Assembly (NCBI GenBank): GCA_963709505.1
Contig: CAVPXC010000030.1
Location: 8,434-72,433 of the forward strand
Origin: CAVPXC01 sp963709505
Lineage (GTDB): Bacteria > Chloroflexota > Anaerolineae > JAAEKA01
Length of the DNA: 64,000 bases
Direction: 5' to 3'
Shown here one piece after another: positions 37,287 through 46,901 of this stretch. Under the pieces are notes generated by a model. It was not told the DNA's origin. It saw nothing but the letters and a program-made list of their open reading frames with translations, and did no database searches. How positions within the stretch are numbered: position 1 is the first letter of the stretch; the number at the start of each line of letters is the position of its first letter. The translations under genes were made by a program, and so were the position numbers.

Positions 37287-40200
37287 ATGGTTGATATGAA
37301 CGACACCCTACAGAACCCTGCTGAACCTCCTGCAGAGCTTCAACTCCCCAAAATGCCAGAATCCGAAACACTTGGCGATGTACAGGAGCCTATCTTGGTG
37401 GACAGCAAGGATTTGGCCAAGCTGGGCGGCGCCCAGGATCCTACCTGGCTGGACCGATCCTTCGCCAGCCTGTTGGCCTGGGACTGGGAAAAGACCGCCT
37501 GGCTGGCGCTGCTGATCGTCGCAGCGGTGATCCGGTTGGTAGCGCTTAACAACCGCACGGCCAGCCACGACGAGAGCGAGCACGCCTGGTTTGCCTACAA
37601 CCTCTATGCCGGCAAGGGCTACGAGCACAGCCCGGTGTACCATGGGCCGTTCATCTACCACGTCATGGCTTTGTTCTACCTGATTTTCGGCGCCAGCGAT
37701 GTGACCGCGCGCGTCCCGACCGCGCTGTTTGGTCTGGGTATTGTAGGAATGATGTGGTTTACACGGCGCTGGCTGGGCAAGTACGGCGCCTACCTCGCAG
37801 CCGTGCTCATCACCTTCTCCCCGGTCCTGTTGCACTACTCGCGTCACACCCGACATGACATCTATCGAGCTGTTCTGGGCCGTCGTTTTGATCGTCGCGG
37901 TGTTCCGCTATTTGGAAACCGGCTCGACCAAGGGCGCCCGCTGGCTATATCTGACAGCGGCGGCGCTTTCCCTGGCGCTGGCCAGCAAGGAGGACGCGTT
38001 TATTCATGGCGCTGCGTTGGGCGGCTTCTTGCTGCTGCTCCTTGTCTTCCGTTGGCTTGGCAAAAGGCTGGGCTTTGACGTACCGGAGGACGAGCAGGAA
38101 GCGCCCCTGCATATGGCGTGGCGCGATGCAGGCATCCTGGCCGGCATCGTCGTCGTTGCGCTGCTTGGCACGTTGGTGTTCAAGCTGGCGGGGATGTCCA
38201 GTTTTGGCAATTCCGGCTCGACCGCGCAAATGATCGCGGCGTTAGTAACCATCCTACTTCCGCCTGCAGTGGCTGTTGGCCTGGCGGTTTGGTACGGTGC
38301 ACGTCGCGCCGGTGACCCAGAGACTGCCCCCTCATTCAGTCCAACAATGGATCTGGTGATACTGCTCGGCACGCTCATTCTGCCCTGGATCTCGCCGTTT
38401 GCGATCCAAGCGCTTGGCTATGATCCATTGGATTACACCAGTGGGATCTACTCGACTCTGTCGGTGCTTGTGGCGTTCATCGGCATCGCTGCGGTTGTCG
38501 GCGTGTTTTGGAACTTCCGCCGCTGGGTGATCTCGGCAGCGATCTTTACCGCGATCTTCGTGGTGCTGTTCACCACATTCTTCACCAATGGCCAAGGCAT
38601 CGCCACCGGCGTGATCGGCTCCTTCGGCTACTGGCTGTCGCAGCATGAGGTCGCGCGCGGCGGCCAGCCCTGGTACTACTACTTCGTCATCGTGCCATTG
38701 TACGAATTCCTGCCCATCCTCCTAAGCATTCCGGTGCTGTTTCGGGCGCTCGTGCAGCGCAACCGGACGTCGCTCATCATGTTGGGCGTCGTCGCCGTGT
38801 TGATGGCGGGTTGGCTGGCGGTGCAGATAAGCGCACCACAATCCGTTAAGGAAAGTGATCTGCTGCACCTCCTGTTGGGCGGCGGTGCGATCTCTGCGGC
38901 CTTGATTGCGTTGGCCTGGGGCGGTTTGAACCGCTATCCGCGCAGCAACCAGCTTATTCTGGCCTTCTTTCCCTTCCTGATCTTCTTCTCGTGGGTCGCT
39001 TACAGTATCGCAGGCGAAAAGATGCCCTGGATCGTAACGTCCATCACCCTACCCATGTGCATCGCCGGAGGCTGGTGGCTCGGTACGGTGGTGGAACGGG
39101 TCGACTGGCGGGCTTTTTGGCATCGTGGCGATTGGTGGATCGCCGTGCTGATCGTGCCTGTGCTGGCCGCACTGCGCGCATTGTGGACCAGCAAGCCGTT
39201 TCAGGATCGCACCATCGCAGGTCTAAGCGACACCGGCCAGTGGCTGGCAGCCATCCTTGTCGCTCTCGTCGTGATCTACCTGATCGTCCGCCAGGTACAG
39301 AAGAGCGGTTGGCGTCAAAGCCGCCGCGTCATCGGCTTGACCCTGACCGCGCTGCTGGGTGTGTGGCTCTTGCGTACCACGTACGTGATGAACTTCATCA
39401 ACCAAAACAACGTCACCGAGTACCTGTTCTACGCTCATGGCGGTCCCGATCCGCTGACCGATATGCAGGACATCGAAACCCTCAGCCGGCGCACCGTGGG
39501 CGATAAGCAGACTGAAGATCGCCTACGACGACGACGCCTCCTGGCCGTTCAACTGGTACTTGCGCGATTGGCCAAACGCAGTCTATTTCGGCGCCAACCC
39601 GACGCGCGACTCCTTCACCGATGCGCCGGTTGCGCTCATCGGCAGCAAGAACCTGGACAAGGCGCGGCCCTACCTGCAGCGCGATTACTACGAGTTCGAC
39701 CACCGGCTGATCTGGTGGCCGGACGAGGGCTATAAGAACACCAGTCTGGAAAAGATCAAGCAAGGACTCGCCGATCCGGTCAAGCGCAAGGAGTTTCTCG
39801 ACGTGGTGCTGTGGCGCAAGTACAAGACGCCGCTGTCTCAGTGGCCATTGGTGCACCGATACAGCCTGTTCGTGCGCAAAGACGTCGCCAACCAGATGTG
39901 GGACTTCGGCGCCGCGCCGGTGGCCGCAGCCGCTGCGGTCGACCCCTACGCACAGGGCGTTCGCGATCTGGCCAGCCAGCAGATCATCGGCAGCGGGCCA
40001 GGCGCCAGCCAAGGCCAGTTCAACTTCCCGCGCTCGATGGCCGTGGCACCCGACGGCGCGCTCTATGGGGCTGACTCTGGCAACCACCGCATCCAGGTCT
40101 TTGCTCCGGACGGCTCCTTCGTGCGTGAATGGGGTTCGTCGTGCGACCTGTACGCAGAAGGCCAGCCCGGCTGCGTCGACCCGGATGGCGACGGTCCCTT

Positions 40201-40940
40201 GGAACTCGGCGACGGCCAACTGCGCGAGCCGTGGGGCATCGCCGTGGGGCCAGACGGCACGGTCTACGTTGCCGACACGTGGAACCATCGCGTCGTGGCC
40301 TTTGACAGCCAGGGCGCCTTCCTAAACAAATGGGGTACGTTTGTTACTACCAACGGCGAGGCTGGAGGCAGTCCAGCCGGTTTCTGGGCCGCGCGCGATC
40401 GCGCTCGACGGCGCAGGCAATCTGTACGTCACGGACACCGGCAACAAGCGGATCGAAGTCTTTGATCCGTCCGGTGTATTCCTCGGGCAGTATGGCAGCG
40501 GCGGGGTTGTCGAAGGCAGCTTCGACGAGCCGGTCGGTCTGGCCATCATCCCGAAGGGAGATGGCGTGCCTGGCGGCACGGTTTACGTTGCCGACACGTG
40601 GAACCGGCGTATCCAGGTCTTCGACGTGACCTTCGACGGCGGCCAACCGGTCTTCACTTTTGTCAAGGCCTGGCCGGTCGAAGGCTGGAACAGCCAGAGT
40701 GTGGTCAACAAGCCGTATCTGGCCGTCGACAGCGAGGGCTTCGTCTATGCCACCGATCCTGAGCTTTATCGGGTATTGGTCTTCGACAAGGATGGCGCCT
40801 TCAAAGCCACGTTTGGCCAGTATGGCAACGACGCTAAGACCTTTGCCCTGCCCAACGGCATCGCCATCGGTGCCGGCGACACGGTCTATGTGGCCGACGC
40901 TGACAACCATCGCATCATGGTTTTTCCGGCCGTACGGTGA
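37287..40940 (+). CDS. Agl23/TIGR03663-like membrane protein with C-terminal six-blade NHL propeller (three frameshifts)
   Basis: From ATG 37287 (or 37296) a short tail leads to the first helix and the loop NNRTASHDESEHAWFAYNL. YHGPFIYHVMALFYLIFG and LHYSRHTRHDIY follow, diagnostic of the flippase-associated Agl23 group, which is GT39-like. Breaks near 37855, 39515 and 40390 must be joined; total about 1215 residues. After the membrane part and the soluble region (YFGANPTRDSF, DYYEFDHRLIWWPDEG) come six NHL repeats from about 39990 to 40935 (pattern P-G-AV--DG-VYVADT-NHRI-VF). Fusing a sensor-like propeller outside the membrane to a sugar transferase is uncommon. It probably acts on envelope glycoconjugates. 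Confidence 0.8.
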
Positions 40941-41012
40941 GGCGGGTAGATTAAGTAGATGATGTGACAAGGGAAACAGGCTAAAAGGATTAGAAAGGCA
41001 ACGGGAGACATG

Positions 41013-41054
41013 CCGCTGCTGGCGCCGGTTGTACAAACGCCAGCAGCGGTCTTT
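41013..41054 (+). terminator. 12-bp hairpin after the Agl23-like gene
   Basis: CCGCTGCTGGCG (41013-41024) pairs perfectly with 41038-41049, followed by TCTTTCATT. The T-run is weak, but the position 72 bases after the stop suits a terminator. Confidence 0.6.
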
Positions 41055-41100
41055 CATTAGCCCGCGTGCCACAATGGCAAGAGGGAGCAGCAACCGCATC

Positions 41101-41129
41101 TTGGCAGAAAGGACGTGGGGAGTTATAAT
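41101..41129 (+). promoter_or_regulatory. sigma70 promoter of the TumE-type pair
   Basis: TTGGCA (41101-41106), 17 bases, perfect TATAAT (41124-41129). A near-perfect ribosome site GGAGGTGAT lies at 41151-41159, just before the GTG at 41163. Confidence 0.7.
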
Positions 41130-41162
41130 TGATACGACTTCGAATGCCATGGAGGTGATCGA

Positions 41163-41465
41163 GTGCAAACGGCCGTAACCACGTACACAACTGAAAGCAT
41201 CTTGGCCGCGTTGGGCTATCCAAACCCTCTGGCAGCTGCGCGCCAGCAAGCCCGCATGATGCTACTGGGACGATTGACCCGCTTCCAAACGGTGCTTCAA
41301 CAGTTTGAGCAGACTTGGGGCTGCACACTTGACGAGATGCGCGCTCGTTACGAGCAGTCAGGGCAAGAGAACTTTCAGGTCGACGATGCCTATCTGGAAT
41401 GGCAGTGGTACGCAGATGCTGTCGAAACAACTCGGTCTCAGTTGACTACTGTCACGGCTCGCTAG
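41163..41465 (+). CDS. putative antitoxin of a TumE-type pair
   Basis: The 100-residue helical protein starts at GTG 41163 behind an ideal Shine-Dalgarno. It has a predicted helix-rich centre (AAARQQARMMLLGRLTRFQTVLQQFEQTWG) and no recognisable helix-turn-helix. The toxin gene starts three bases after its stop. By position it is the antitoxin. It differs from the HTH-type partner of the other TumE-like gene at 54.2 kb. Confidence 0.55.
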   Translation: MQTAVTTYTTESILAALGYPNPLAAARQQARMMLLGRLTRFQTVLQQFEQTWGCTLDEMRARYEQSGQENFQVDDAYLEWQWYADAVETTRSQLTTVTAR

Positions 41466-41468
41466 ATC

Positions 41469-41822
41469 ATGCTGCAACATTTCGATGCTCACGCGGACAT
41501 TTTCAAGTCATGGCAAGTAGTGCGTTACGAGCAAGAAGGGGAGGCATATGTACTCCAACTGACGGCGATCTTGCGAGATGATAGTCGCCTTGAAATGCGC
41601 GATTATCTGTTTGCCGACAGTAGGCGCAAGTATGCCTATCAATGGATGGCGGTAGATGGTGATTTGCGGCAGCGCTGGGACAACGCACCTCATTGGCCGA
41701 ACATCGCAACCACTCCGCATCATACGCATATCGCTGGGCGGCAGGATCCTGAGCCATCTACCGTCACTAACCTAGAAGATCTTCTGCTCTTCATCCAAGC
41801 GTGGTTGGACGCTCATGGTTAG
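41469..41822 (+). CDS. TumE/DUF6516-like putative toxin
   Basis: The 117-residue protein has the order seen in DUF6516: LQLTAILRDDSRLEMRDYLF, then RKYAYQWM..DGDLRQRWDNAPHWP, a His-rich THIAG piece and a C-terminal EDLLLFIQAWL helix. The family is described as the toxin of TumE/TumA-type modules; the mechanism is not evident from the sequence. It follows the upstream gene with a 3-base gap. Confidence 0.65.
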   Translation: MLQHFDAHADIFKSWQVVRYEQEGEAYVLQLTAILRDDSRLEMRDYLFADSRRKYAYQWMAVDGDLRQRWDNAPHWPNIATTPHHTHIAGRQDPEPSTVTNLEDLLLFIQAWLDAHG

Positions 41823-41858
41823 CACCTCACTTTCCCTTCATTCTTCCCCAGGCAATCT

Positions 41859-43373
41859 ATGCGTCCTACGCTTCAAATCCTCACCGGCGAGCAAATTGAG
41901 CATGTTCTAGCCGAGGCAAAGCGTGTGTTGGCTGAGATTGGTATTGAGGTGCGTGGCCCACGGCTGCGACAGCGCCTCTTGGATCATGGCTTGCCGTTAG
42001 ACCACACCGGCCAACGCGTCTTGTTTCCGCAAGATATCGTCGAGCGGGCCCTGGCTAAGGCGCCAAGCTCCGTTTCGCTTTACGACCGGGACGGCAAGCT
42101 TCACGCGACGCTGGGCGGGGATAAAGTGCACTTCGTGCCCGGCTCCAGCGGGCTGTACGTGTTCGATCACCGCACAGGCGTCCGTCGGCCGGCCATGACC
42201 ACCGACTTTGTCGAGTATGTGCGGCTGGCGAGCGGGCTGGAGCACATCGCCTATCTGGCGACGGCCTTTTCGACCGGCGATGTGCCGCCGGCGATCGCCG
42301 ACGCCTGGCGGCTTTACCTGGTGCTGACCCAGTCGGCCAAGCCGGTGGTGTCGGGCGCGTTCACCGAAAACGGTGTCCCGCGTATGGCCGAGATGATGGC
42401 CCTCTTTCGCCGTGACCGGGCCGACCTGGCTGCGCGACCCTTGTCGATCTTCACTATCACTGCCACCGGCAGCTTTCGCTACGGTGAGGACTCGTGCCAG
42501 AATCTACTGGATTGCGTCGAGTGGGGCATTCCGATCGAGATTGTGCCCGTCACGTTGATGGGGCTGATCGCGCCTGTGTCTCTCGTCGGCGCGACGGTGT
42601 TTCACACGGTCGACGTGCTAGCCGGCATCGTTATGGCCCAGATCGTCTGTCCTGGCGCTCCCGTGCTGTTCGGCGGCGCGCCGGCGGCGTTTCACATGCG
42701 CGAGACAACGGCGCCGATGTCCGCCGTGGAGGCGATGCGGCTGGACATGGCCTACGCTGCCGTCGGCAAGCATCTTGGCCTGCCGACACAAACCTATCTG
42801 GGTATGAGCGAGAACCGGGCGGTCGATGCACAGGCCGGCGCCGAGAGCTTCGGCGGCGCGTTGCTGGCCGCGTTGGCTGGCATCAACTCCGTGTCCGGGC
42901 CGGGCATGCTCGACTACACGATTGCTTTCAGCTTGCCCAAGCTGGTGCTCGACGACGAATTGTGCGGCCAGGCCCTGCATTTCGTGCGCGAGGTGGCGCT
43001 TGTCGACGATCTGCCGATCACGGACCTGGTGCAAGAGCAACTCGCCAAAAACAATCTTTTGACGGCCAAACACACCCTGGCGCACTGGCGAGACGAGCTG
43101 TACCTGCCGGGTCCCGTCTTCGACCGCCAAAGCGCCGATAATTGGACCAAGTCAGGCAGCAGGACGCTGATGGAGCGGGCCGCAGACCAAGTCGAGACGC
43201 GCCTGCTCGCCTATCAAGTAGTGGAGACTGATCCACGCATTGATCGGGAGCTGCGGGTACTGTTGCTGGCCAGCATGGGTGGGTCGGCGACACTGCCCGA
43301 CGTGCCGCTGACGCCCCGTCACTTTGCACCGCCCCGGGCTGCCACCCGACGAGAGTTTAGGCCACGGGCCTAG
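41859..43373 (+). CDS. trimethylamine methyltransferase family protein, non-pyrrolysine (MttB/MtgB-like)
   Basis: The 504-residue protein begins LQILTGEQIEHVLAEAKRVLAEIGIEV, the typical MttB-family N-terminus. It has a TIM-barrel core with FVPGSSGLYVFD, PLSIFTITATGSFRYGED, GLIAPVSLVGATVFHTVDVLAGIV and GINSVSGPGMLDYT. No TAG interrupts it, so the pyrrolysine of true trimethylamine methyltransferases is absent. Such proteins (MtgB and relatives) demethylate glycine betaine or other quaternary amines onto a corrinoid protein. No corrinoid protein or reductive activator is in the window. The Crp/Fnr gene follows at 226 bases. Confidence 0.82.
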   Translation: MRPTLQILTGEQIEHVLAEAKRVLAEIGIEVRGPRLRQRLLDHGLPLDHTGQRVLFPQDIVERALAKAPSSVSLYDRDGKLHATLGGDKVHFVPGSSGLYVFDHRTGVRRPAMTTDFVEYVRLASGLEHIAYLATAFSTGDVPPAIADAWRLYLVLTQSAKPVVSGAFTENGVPRMAEMMALFRRDRADLAARPLSIFTITATGSFRYGEDSCQNLLDCVEWGIPIEIVPVTLMGLIAPVSLVGATVFHTVDVLAGIVMAQIVCPGAPVLFGGAPAAFHMRETTAPMSAVEAMRLDMAYAAVGKHLGLPTQTYLGMSENRAVDAQAGAESFGGALLAALAGINSVSGPGMLDYTIAFSLPKLVLDDELCGQALHFVREVALVDDLPITDLVQEQLAKNNLLTAKHTLAHWRDELYLPGPVFDRQSADNWTKSGSRTLMERAADQVETRLLAYQVVETDPRIDRELRVLLLASMGGSATLPDVPLTPRHFAPPRAATRREFRPRA

Positions 43374-43543
43374 ATTCCGAGCAGAGGTAGGGGAGCGCGT
43401 TTGTGATTTTTGTTGGACTAGTGTTCGGTCTTCTGACGCAGTTGGGTGGCTGAGGATTTTGGGGCAGGTAGGTGGGGGTCGAATCGTGCAAATCCACAAG
43501 ATCGAAACGCATCGTAAGTGATTCATTGAGCGTTTGTACAAGA

Positions 43544-43558
43544 GTGACAGGATGTCAC
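43544..43558. promoter_or_regulatory. 15-bp operator-like palindrome upstream of crp/fnr gene
   Basis: GTGACA-gga-TGTCAC is a perfect inverted repeat 41 bases before the ATG of the Crp/Fnr-type regulator. It recalls GTGA-N-TCAC half-sites of that family (spacing 7 rather than 6). Autoregulation is inferred. The rest of 43374-43599 shows no gene or tRNA. Confidence 0.45.
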
Positions 43559-43599
43559 AGACAACCGACCACGACCAAGACGTAGATTGAGAGTTGCCC

Positions 43600-44274
43600 A
43601 TGATCACTCAAGAACAGTTCGACCAAATCTCTTGCGCTTTTCCTTTGTTGCGGCGAGCCAACTCGCAGCTGGTGCGTGACTTCCAGCAAACCGTCTTCTT
43701 CGCCAGCTTTCCCGCAGGCAAAGACATTTTTGTCGAAGGGGATCGCGCCGATGCACTAGCTTTGGTGCTTTCCGGCGTGGTGCGGGTTTATAAAATCGGC
43801 AAGATGGGTCGGGAGATCACGCTGTATCGTTTTGGCCTCGGAGAATCCTGTATACTTACTGCCAACGCAATCCTCAGCCACCAGCCGTTTCCTGCTGTCG
43901 CCACTGTCGAGCAAGCGGGGCAGGCTGCGATGATTCCTGCGCTTGCTTTTCAGGATTGGATCCGGCGCTATGACCTGTGGCGCGAGTTCTTCTTCGATTT
44001 GCTCTCGATGCGCCTTGTGAGCGTGTTGACTCTCGTAGATGATGTGGTGTTTCGTCGCATGGACGCACGCGTTGCCTCCTTGCTTCAGGAACGTGTCCAG
44101 TTCCAGAACCCTATCCGCGTGACTCATCAAGAGATTGCCGCCGAGCTCGGCAGCTCGTGCGAGGTGATCAGCAGAGTGCTCGAAGGCTTTGCTGGTGAAG
44201 GATTGATCCGTTTATCGCGTGGCATGGTTGAGATCATGGATTATGAATCCCTCGGTGCGGTATCCGCTGTGTGA
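43600..44274 (+). CDS. Crp/Fnr family transcriptional regulator
   Basis: I choose ATG 43600 over TTG 43594. The 224-residue protein has a cyclic-nucleotide-binding-like beta-barrel (FPAGKDIFVEGDRADALALVLSGVVRVYK, then ITLYRFGLGESC), a dimer helix, and a C-terminal HTH (VTHQEIAAELGSSCEVISRVLEGFAGEGLIRL). Two cysteines occur in the sensor part (in ISCAFPLL and ESCILT), but not the four-Cys pattern of Fnr, so the signal is unknown. It may control the neighbouring MttB-family gene. Confidence 0.85.
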   Translation: MITQEQFDQISCAFPLLRRANSQLVRDFQQTVFFASFPAGKDIFVEGDRADALALVLSGVVRVYKIGKMGREITLYRFGLGESCILTANAILSHQPFPAVATVEQAGQAAMIPALAFQDWIRRYDLWREFFFDLLSMRLVSVLTLVDDVVFRRMDARVASLLQERVQFQNPIRVTHQEIAAELGSSCEVISRVLEGFAGEGLIRLSRGMVEIMDYESLGAVSAV

Positions 44275-44318
44275 CTTAGTCACCGACTATCGACCTTACA
44301 TCGACTATACTGTGCATC

Positions 44319-44420
44319 AATAGAAAGATGGCGAAGCCATCGCCTAACTCCCCACCGCGCGGCCAAGCGCGTTTGTCGCCGAGCGCGTGGATCGCGCGGC
44401 GGGGTAGCTTCATATGGAAC
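44319..44420 (+). ncRNA. structured 5' leader, possible c-di-GMP-I (GEMM)-like riboswitch
   Basis: The leader of the secreted protein gene holds TAGAAAGATGGCGAAGCCA, then GCCTAAC, a strong stem (CCCC-A-CCGCGCG at 44350-44360 with CGCGCGG-C-GGGG at 44393-44404) and GGGTAGC followed by TATGG. The order GAAA, GCRAAGCCA, CCTAA, stem, GGTAGC resembles the c-di-GMP class I aptamer, and TATGG/CCTAAC could form a tetraloop receptor. The match is partial and done by eye. A ribosome site (AAGGAGA) and ATG 44447 follow. Confidence 0.4.
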
Positions 44421-44446
44421 GCAGAGTCTGATCAAGGAGAACCAGT

Positions 44447-46409
44447 ATGTTGCGCAAGAGTTTGATCACTTTGACGATCGTGGTAGCGATCACCCTGCTT
44501 GGGGTTGCGCCGGCGTCGCCCGTTAGCGCCCAAAATGCTCCCCCAGTCTACCAGCTTCAGTATCTTGGCCCCGGATCGCCGGTAGCAATTAGCAATACCG
44601 GAATCGTGGTGGGGCGCAGTATCAGCGGCAACAACTACCAGCCGCTTGTGAGCGTCAACGGCTCCCCGTGGACGGCCTTGCCGGTACCTAACGGCGCCAT
44701 GAGCGTGTTTCCCACGGATGTGAACGACAGCGGTGTGATCGTCGGAGTGTCGTTCTCCCCCCAGTGGAACCCGATCGCAGTGCGCTGGACGCCGGCCGGG
44801 GGCGGATACATTGTCGAGGAGCTGCCTCGGCTGCCCGGCGATGCCTCCTCCTACGCCCTGGGCATCAACAACCTTGGTCAAATCGTGGGCGCACGCCGGG
44901 CCCTGGGCTACGCACCTACCGGCCAGGGATGGCTGTACAGTGACCAACAGGGCGTGGTCGATCTTGCCGCCCGGTATAACTGGTGGACCTATCCCACCGA
45001 TCTCAACGATGCCGGCCAGGTGATCGGCGGCGCCGAGCTCCTGGATCTCAACACGGGAACTGTCCAGTGGATCGGAAACGGACCGACGAACTACAATGCC
45101 GTCGGCGCTGTCGACATCAACAACAACGGCATGATGGCCGGCTCGGCCTCGTTGCGATCGAACGTCGCTGAACATTGTCTCGGTCTTCCGCTACGAAGGC
45201 GCTGCGGGCTGGGTGTTTGTCGATGGAACGAGCAGGTACACGTTCGCCTCGAACATCAACAGTCGCGGCGACATCGGTTATGGCGAGTTCGGCGCGGGAC
45301 TATATCTCGATGGCCTAGGTAAGTTCGCCCTGGGCAACTTGCTCGATCCGGCGGTCACGAGCGCGGGCTGGGCGATCAGCGGCAGCGGCGCACTGGTCAA
45401 CGATCAGCGTCTCGTGGCTGCCGTAGCGACCAATTCCGTCACCGGGCAGTCAGGCGGCGTCTTGTTGACTCCTGCCGGCACACTTCCACCGCCGGCTGCA
45501 CCTACCAACCTGCGAGGCGTGGCGCATCCGGCAACTCCTTCCGAACCTTTCAATTCGATCAACCTGACATGGGAAAACACCAGTTCGTTGACGCGCGGCT
45601 ATGAGCTCGAGCGCAGCGAGGCGGGAACAGGCGTTTGGACAAGCCTCACGTTGACCCCGCCGGGTACTGCGACCAACCATACCGACACCACCGTCGGCGT
45701 GGGAATCACCTACGATTATCGGGTGCGCGCGGTCGGCCTCGGCGGCGCCAGCCCGTGGTCGAACGTGGCCACCGTGACTTCCCCTGCGACTCCGCTGGAC
45801 ACGACGCCCCCGGTCGTCTCCATCTCGACCCCGGTGAACGGCGCCACAGTCTCCGGCACCGTGGTGGTTTCAGCACAGGCGACAGACAACGTGGCAGTCG
45901 CCTATCTTGAGATCAGCTTTTGGAACCAGTACACGGGTCAGCAGGTCATTCTGGGATCCGTCTCCAACGCGGGCACGCTCTCCGTCAACTGGAACACGAG
46001 CGGTCTGACGCCGGCGCCGTACACGCTGCGGGCCTATGCGACCGACACGACAAATAACTGGAGTCAGACGGAGATTACGGTGAACGTCACATCCGCTGCC
46101 AACACCATGCGCGTGACGAATATCGCGCTGAGCGGCAAAGTATCCGGCAACCGAGCTACCATCACAGGCGATGTGACTGTCAAGGACAGCCGTGGCCAGG
46201 CCATTTCGAATGCCGATGTCGCCATCCGCTGGACCCTGCCCGGCGGCGCCACGCAGACCGCCACGGCGCTCACCGGATCCACTGGCCGTGCCCGCTTTAC
46301 CGTCTCTGGGGCGCGTGGCACGTACACCCTGACGGTCACGGGTGTGACCAAAACAGGATACGTCTTCGATGCCGCCGGAAGCGTGCTGTCGAAGAGCATT
46401 ACGAAGTAA
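44447..46409 (+). CDS. secreted HAF-repeat / Fn3 / Ig-like protein (frameshifted)
   Basis: A signal peptide (MLRKSLITLTIVVAITLLG, cleavage near VSAQ) begins the protein. At least six HAF-type repeats follow (for example DVNDSGVIVG, GINNLGQIVG, DLNDAGQVIG and DINNNGMMAG), which form a propeller-like fold. A frame change near 45165 is needed. From about 45489 a fibronectin type III domain (LTWENTSSLTRGYELERSE), from about 45800 an Ig-like domain (PVVSISTPVNGATVSG), and from about 46100 a carboxypeptidase-regulatory or Big-like domain follow. No catalytic motif is seen. It is probably a surface adhesin or matrix protein, and the structured leader suggests second-messenger control. Confidence 0.75.
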
Positions 46410-46430
46410 CGCAGCGTTGCCCAAAACATC

Positions 46431-46482
46431 GCACGAGTCGCCACTTCGGCATAGGAGGTGGCGACTCGTGCTTCTTTTTCCG
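46431..46482 (+). terminator. rho-independent terminator
   Basis: GCACGAGTCGCCAC (46431-46444) pairs with GTGGCGACTCGTGC (46458-46471) around a short loop and is followed by TTCTTTTTCC. It ends the HAF-repeat gene. Confidence 0.85.
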
Positions 46483-46586
46483 GTCCCTGGCGCACTAAAG
46501 GCAACTGCGATTCTCTAAACTGCGCCATGTGATGTATATTGTGATGGATATCTTGATACTCTTCCGTACCGGGAAGGAACAACACC

Positions 46587-46871
46587 GTGGCCCAAATGAT
46601 TCGCAAACAGATCTATCTGGAGAGAACTCAGCAACATTTGCTGACGCGCCTGGCAAAGGCGCGTGGGGTCAGCGAGGCCGAGGTGATTCGCCAGGACATC
46701 GAGCACGAGGCAACCGCCGGACACGCTCAGTCCGTCGTGCCTGATGCAACGGCCCTCGCCGAGATCGTTCAGTTTGCGCTTAGCCGGCGCGAGGCTGGTG
46801 TTACCGGTGAATCTTTGCGCTGGAATCGTGAAGATGCCTATGAGGAGCGGCTCAAGCGCTATGGGCTCTAG
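46587..46871 (+). CDS. vapB: VapB-type antitoxin
   Basis: The GTG at 46587 has GGAAGGA upstream. The 94-residue protein begins with a ribbon-helix-helix-like stretch (QMIRKQIYLERTQQHLLTRLAKARGVSEAEVIRQDI), the DNA-binding part. An acidic C-terminal tail (WNREDAYEERLKRYGL) follows, which would block the toxin. The PIN toxin gene follows after 30 bases. It likely represses its own promoter. Confidence 0.75.
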   Translation: MAQMIRKQIYLERTQQHLLTRLAKARGVSEAEVIRQDIEHEATAGHAQSVVPDATALAEIVQFALSRREAGVTGESLRWNREDAYEERLKRYGL

Positions 46872-46901
46872 GGTGGTCGCTCGCAGGAAGGATAGAAGTC
46901 C

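Noticed and set aside
42618..43130. 170-codon minus-strand ORF opposite the MttB-family gene
   Set aside because: The plus-strand frame matches a well-known family over its full length; the minus frame has no recognisable motif.
41859..43373. Pyrrolysine-containing methyltransferase
   Set aside because: The frame has no internal TAG and no pyrrolysine genes are near, so it is the non-pyrrolysine branch.
43374..43599. tRNA-like GGTCGAATC stretch near 43485
   Set aside because: No acceptor stem or D/anticodon arms could be folded around it.
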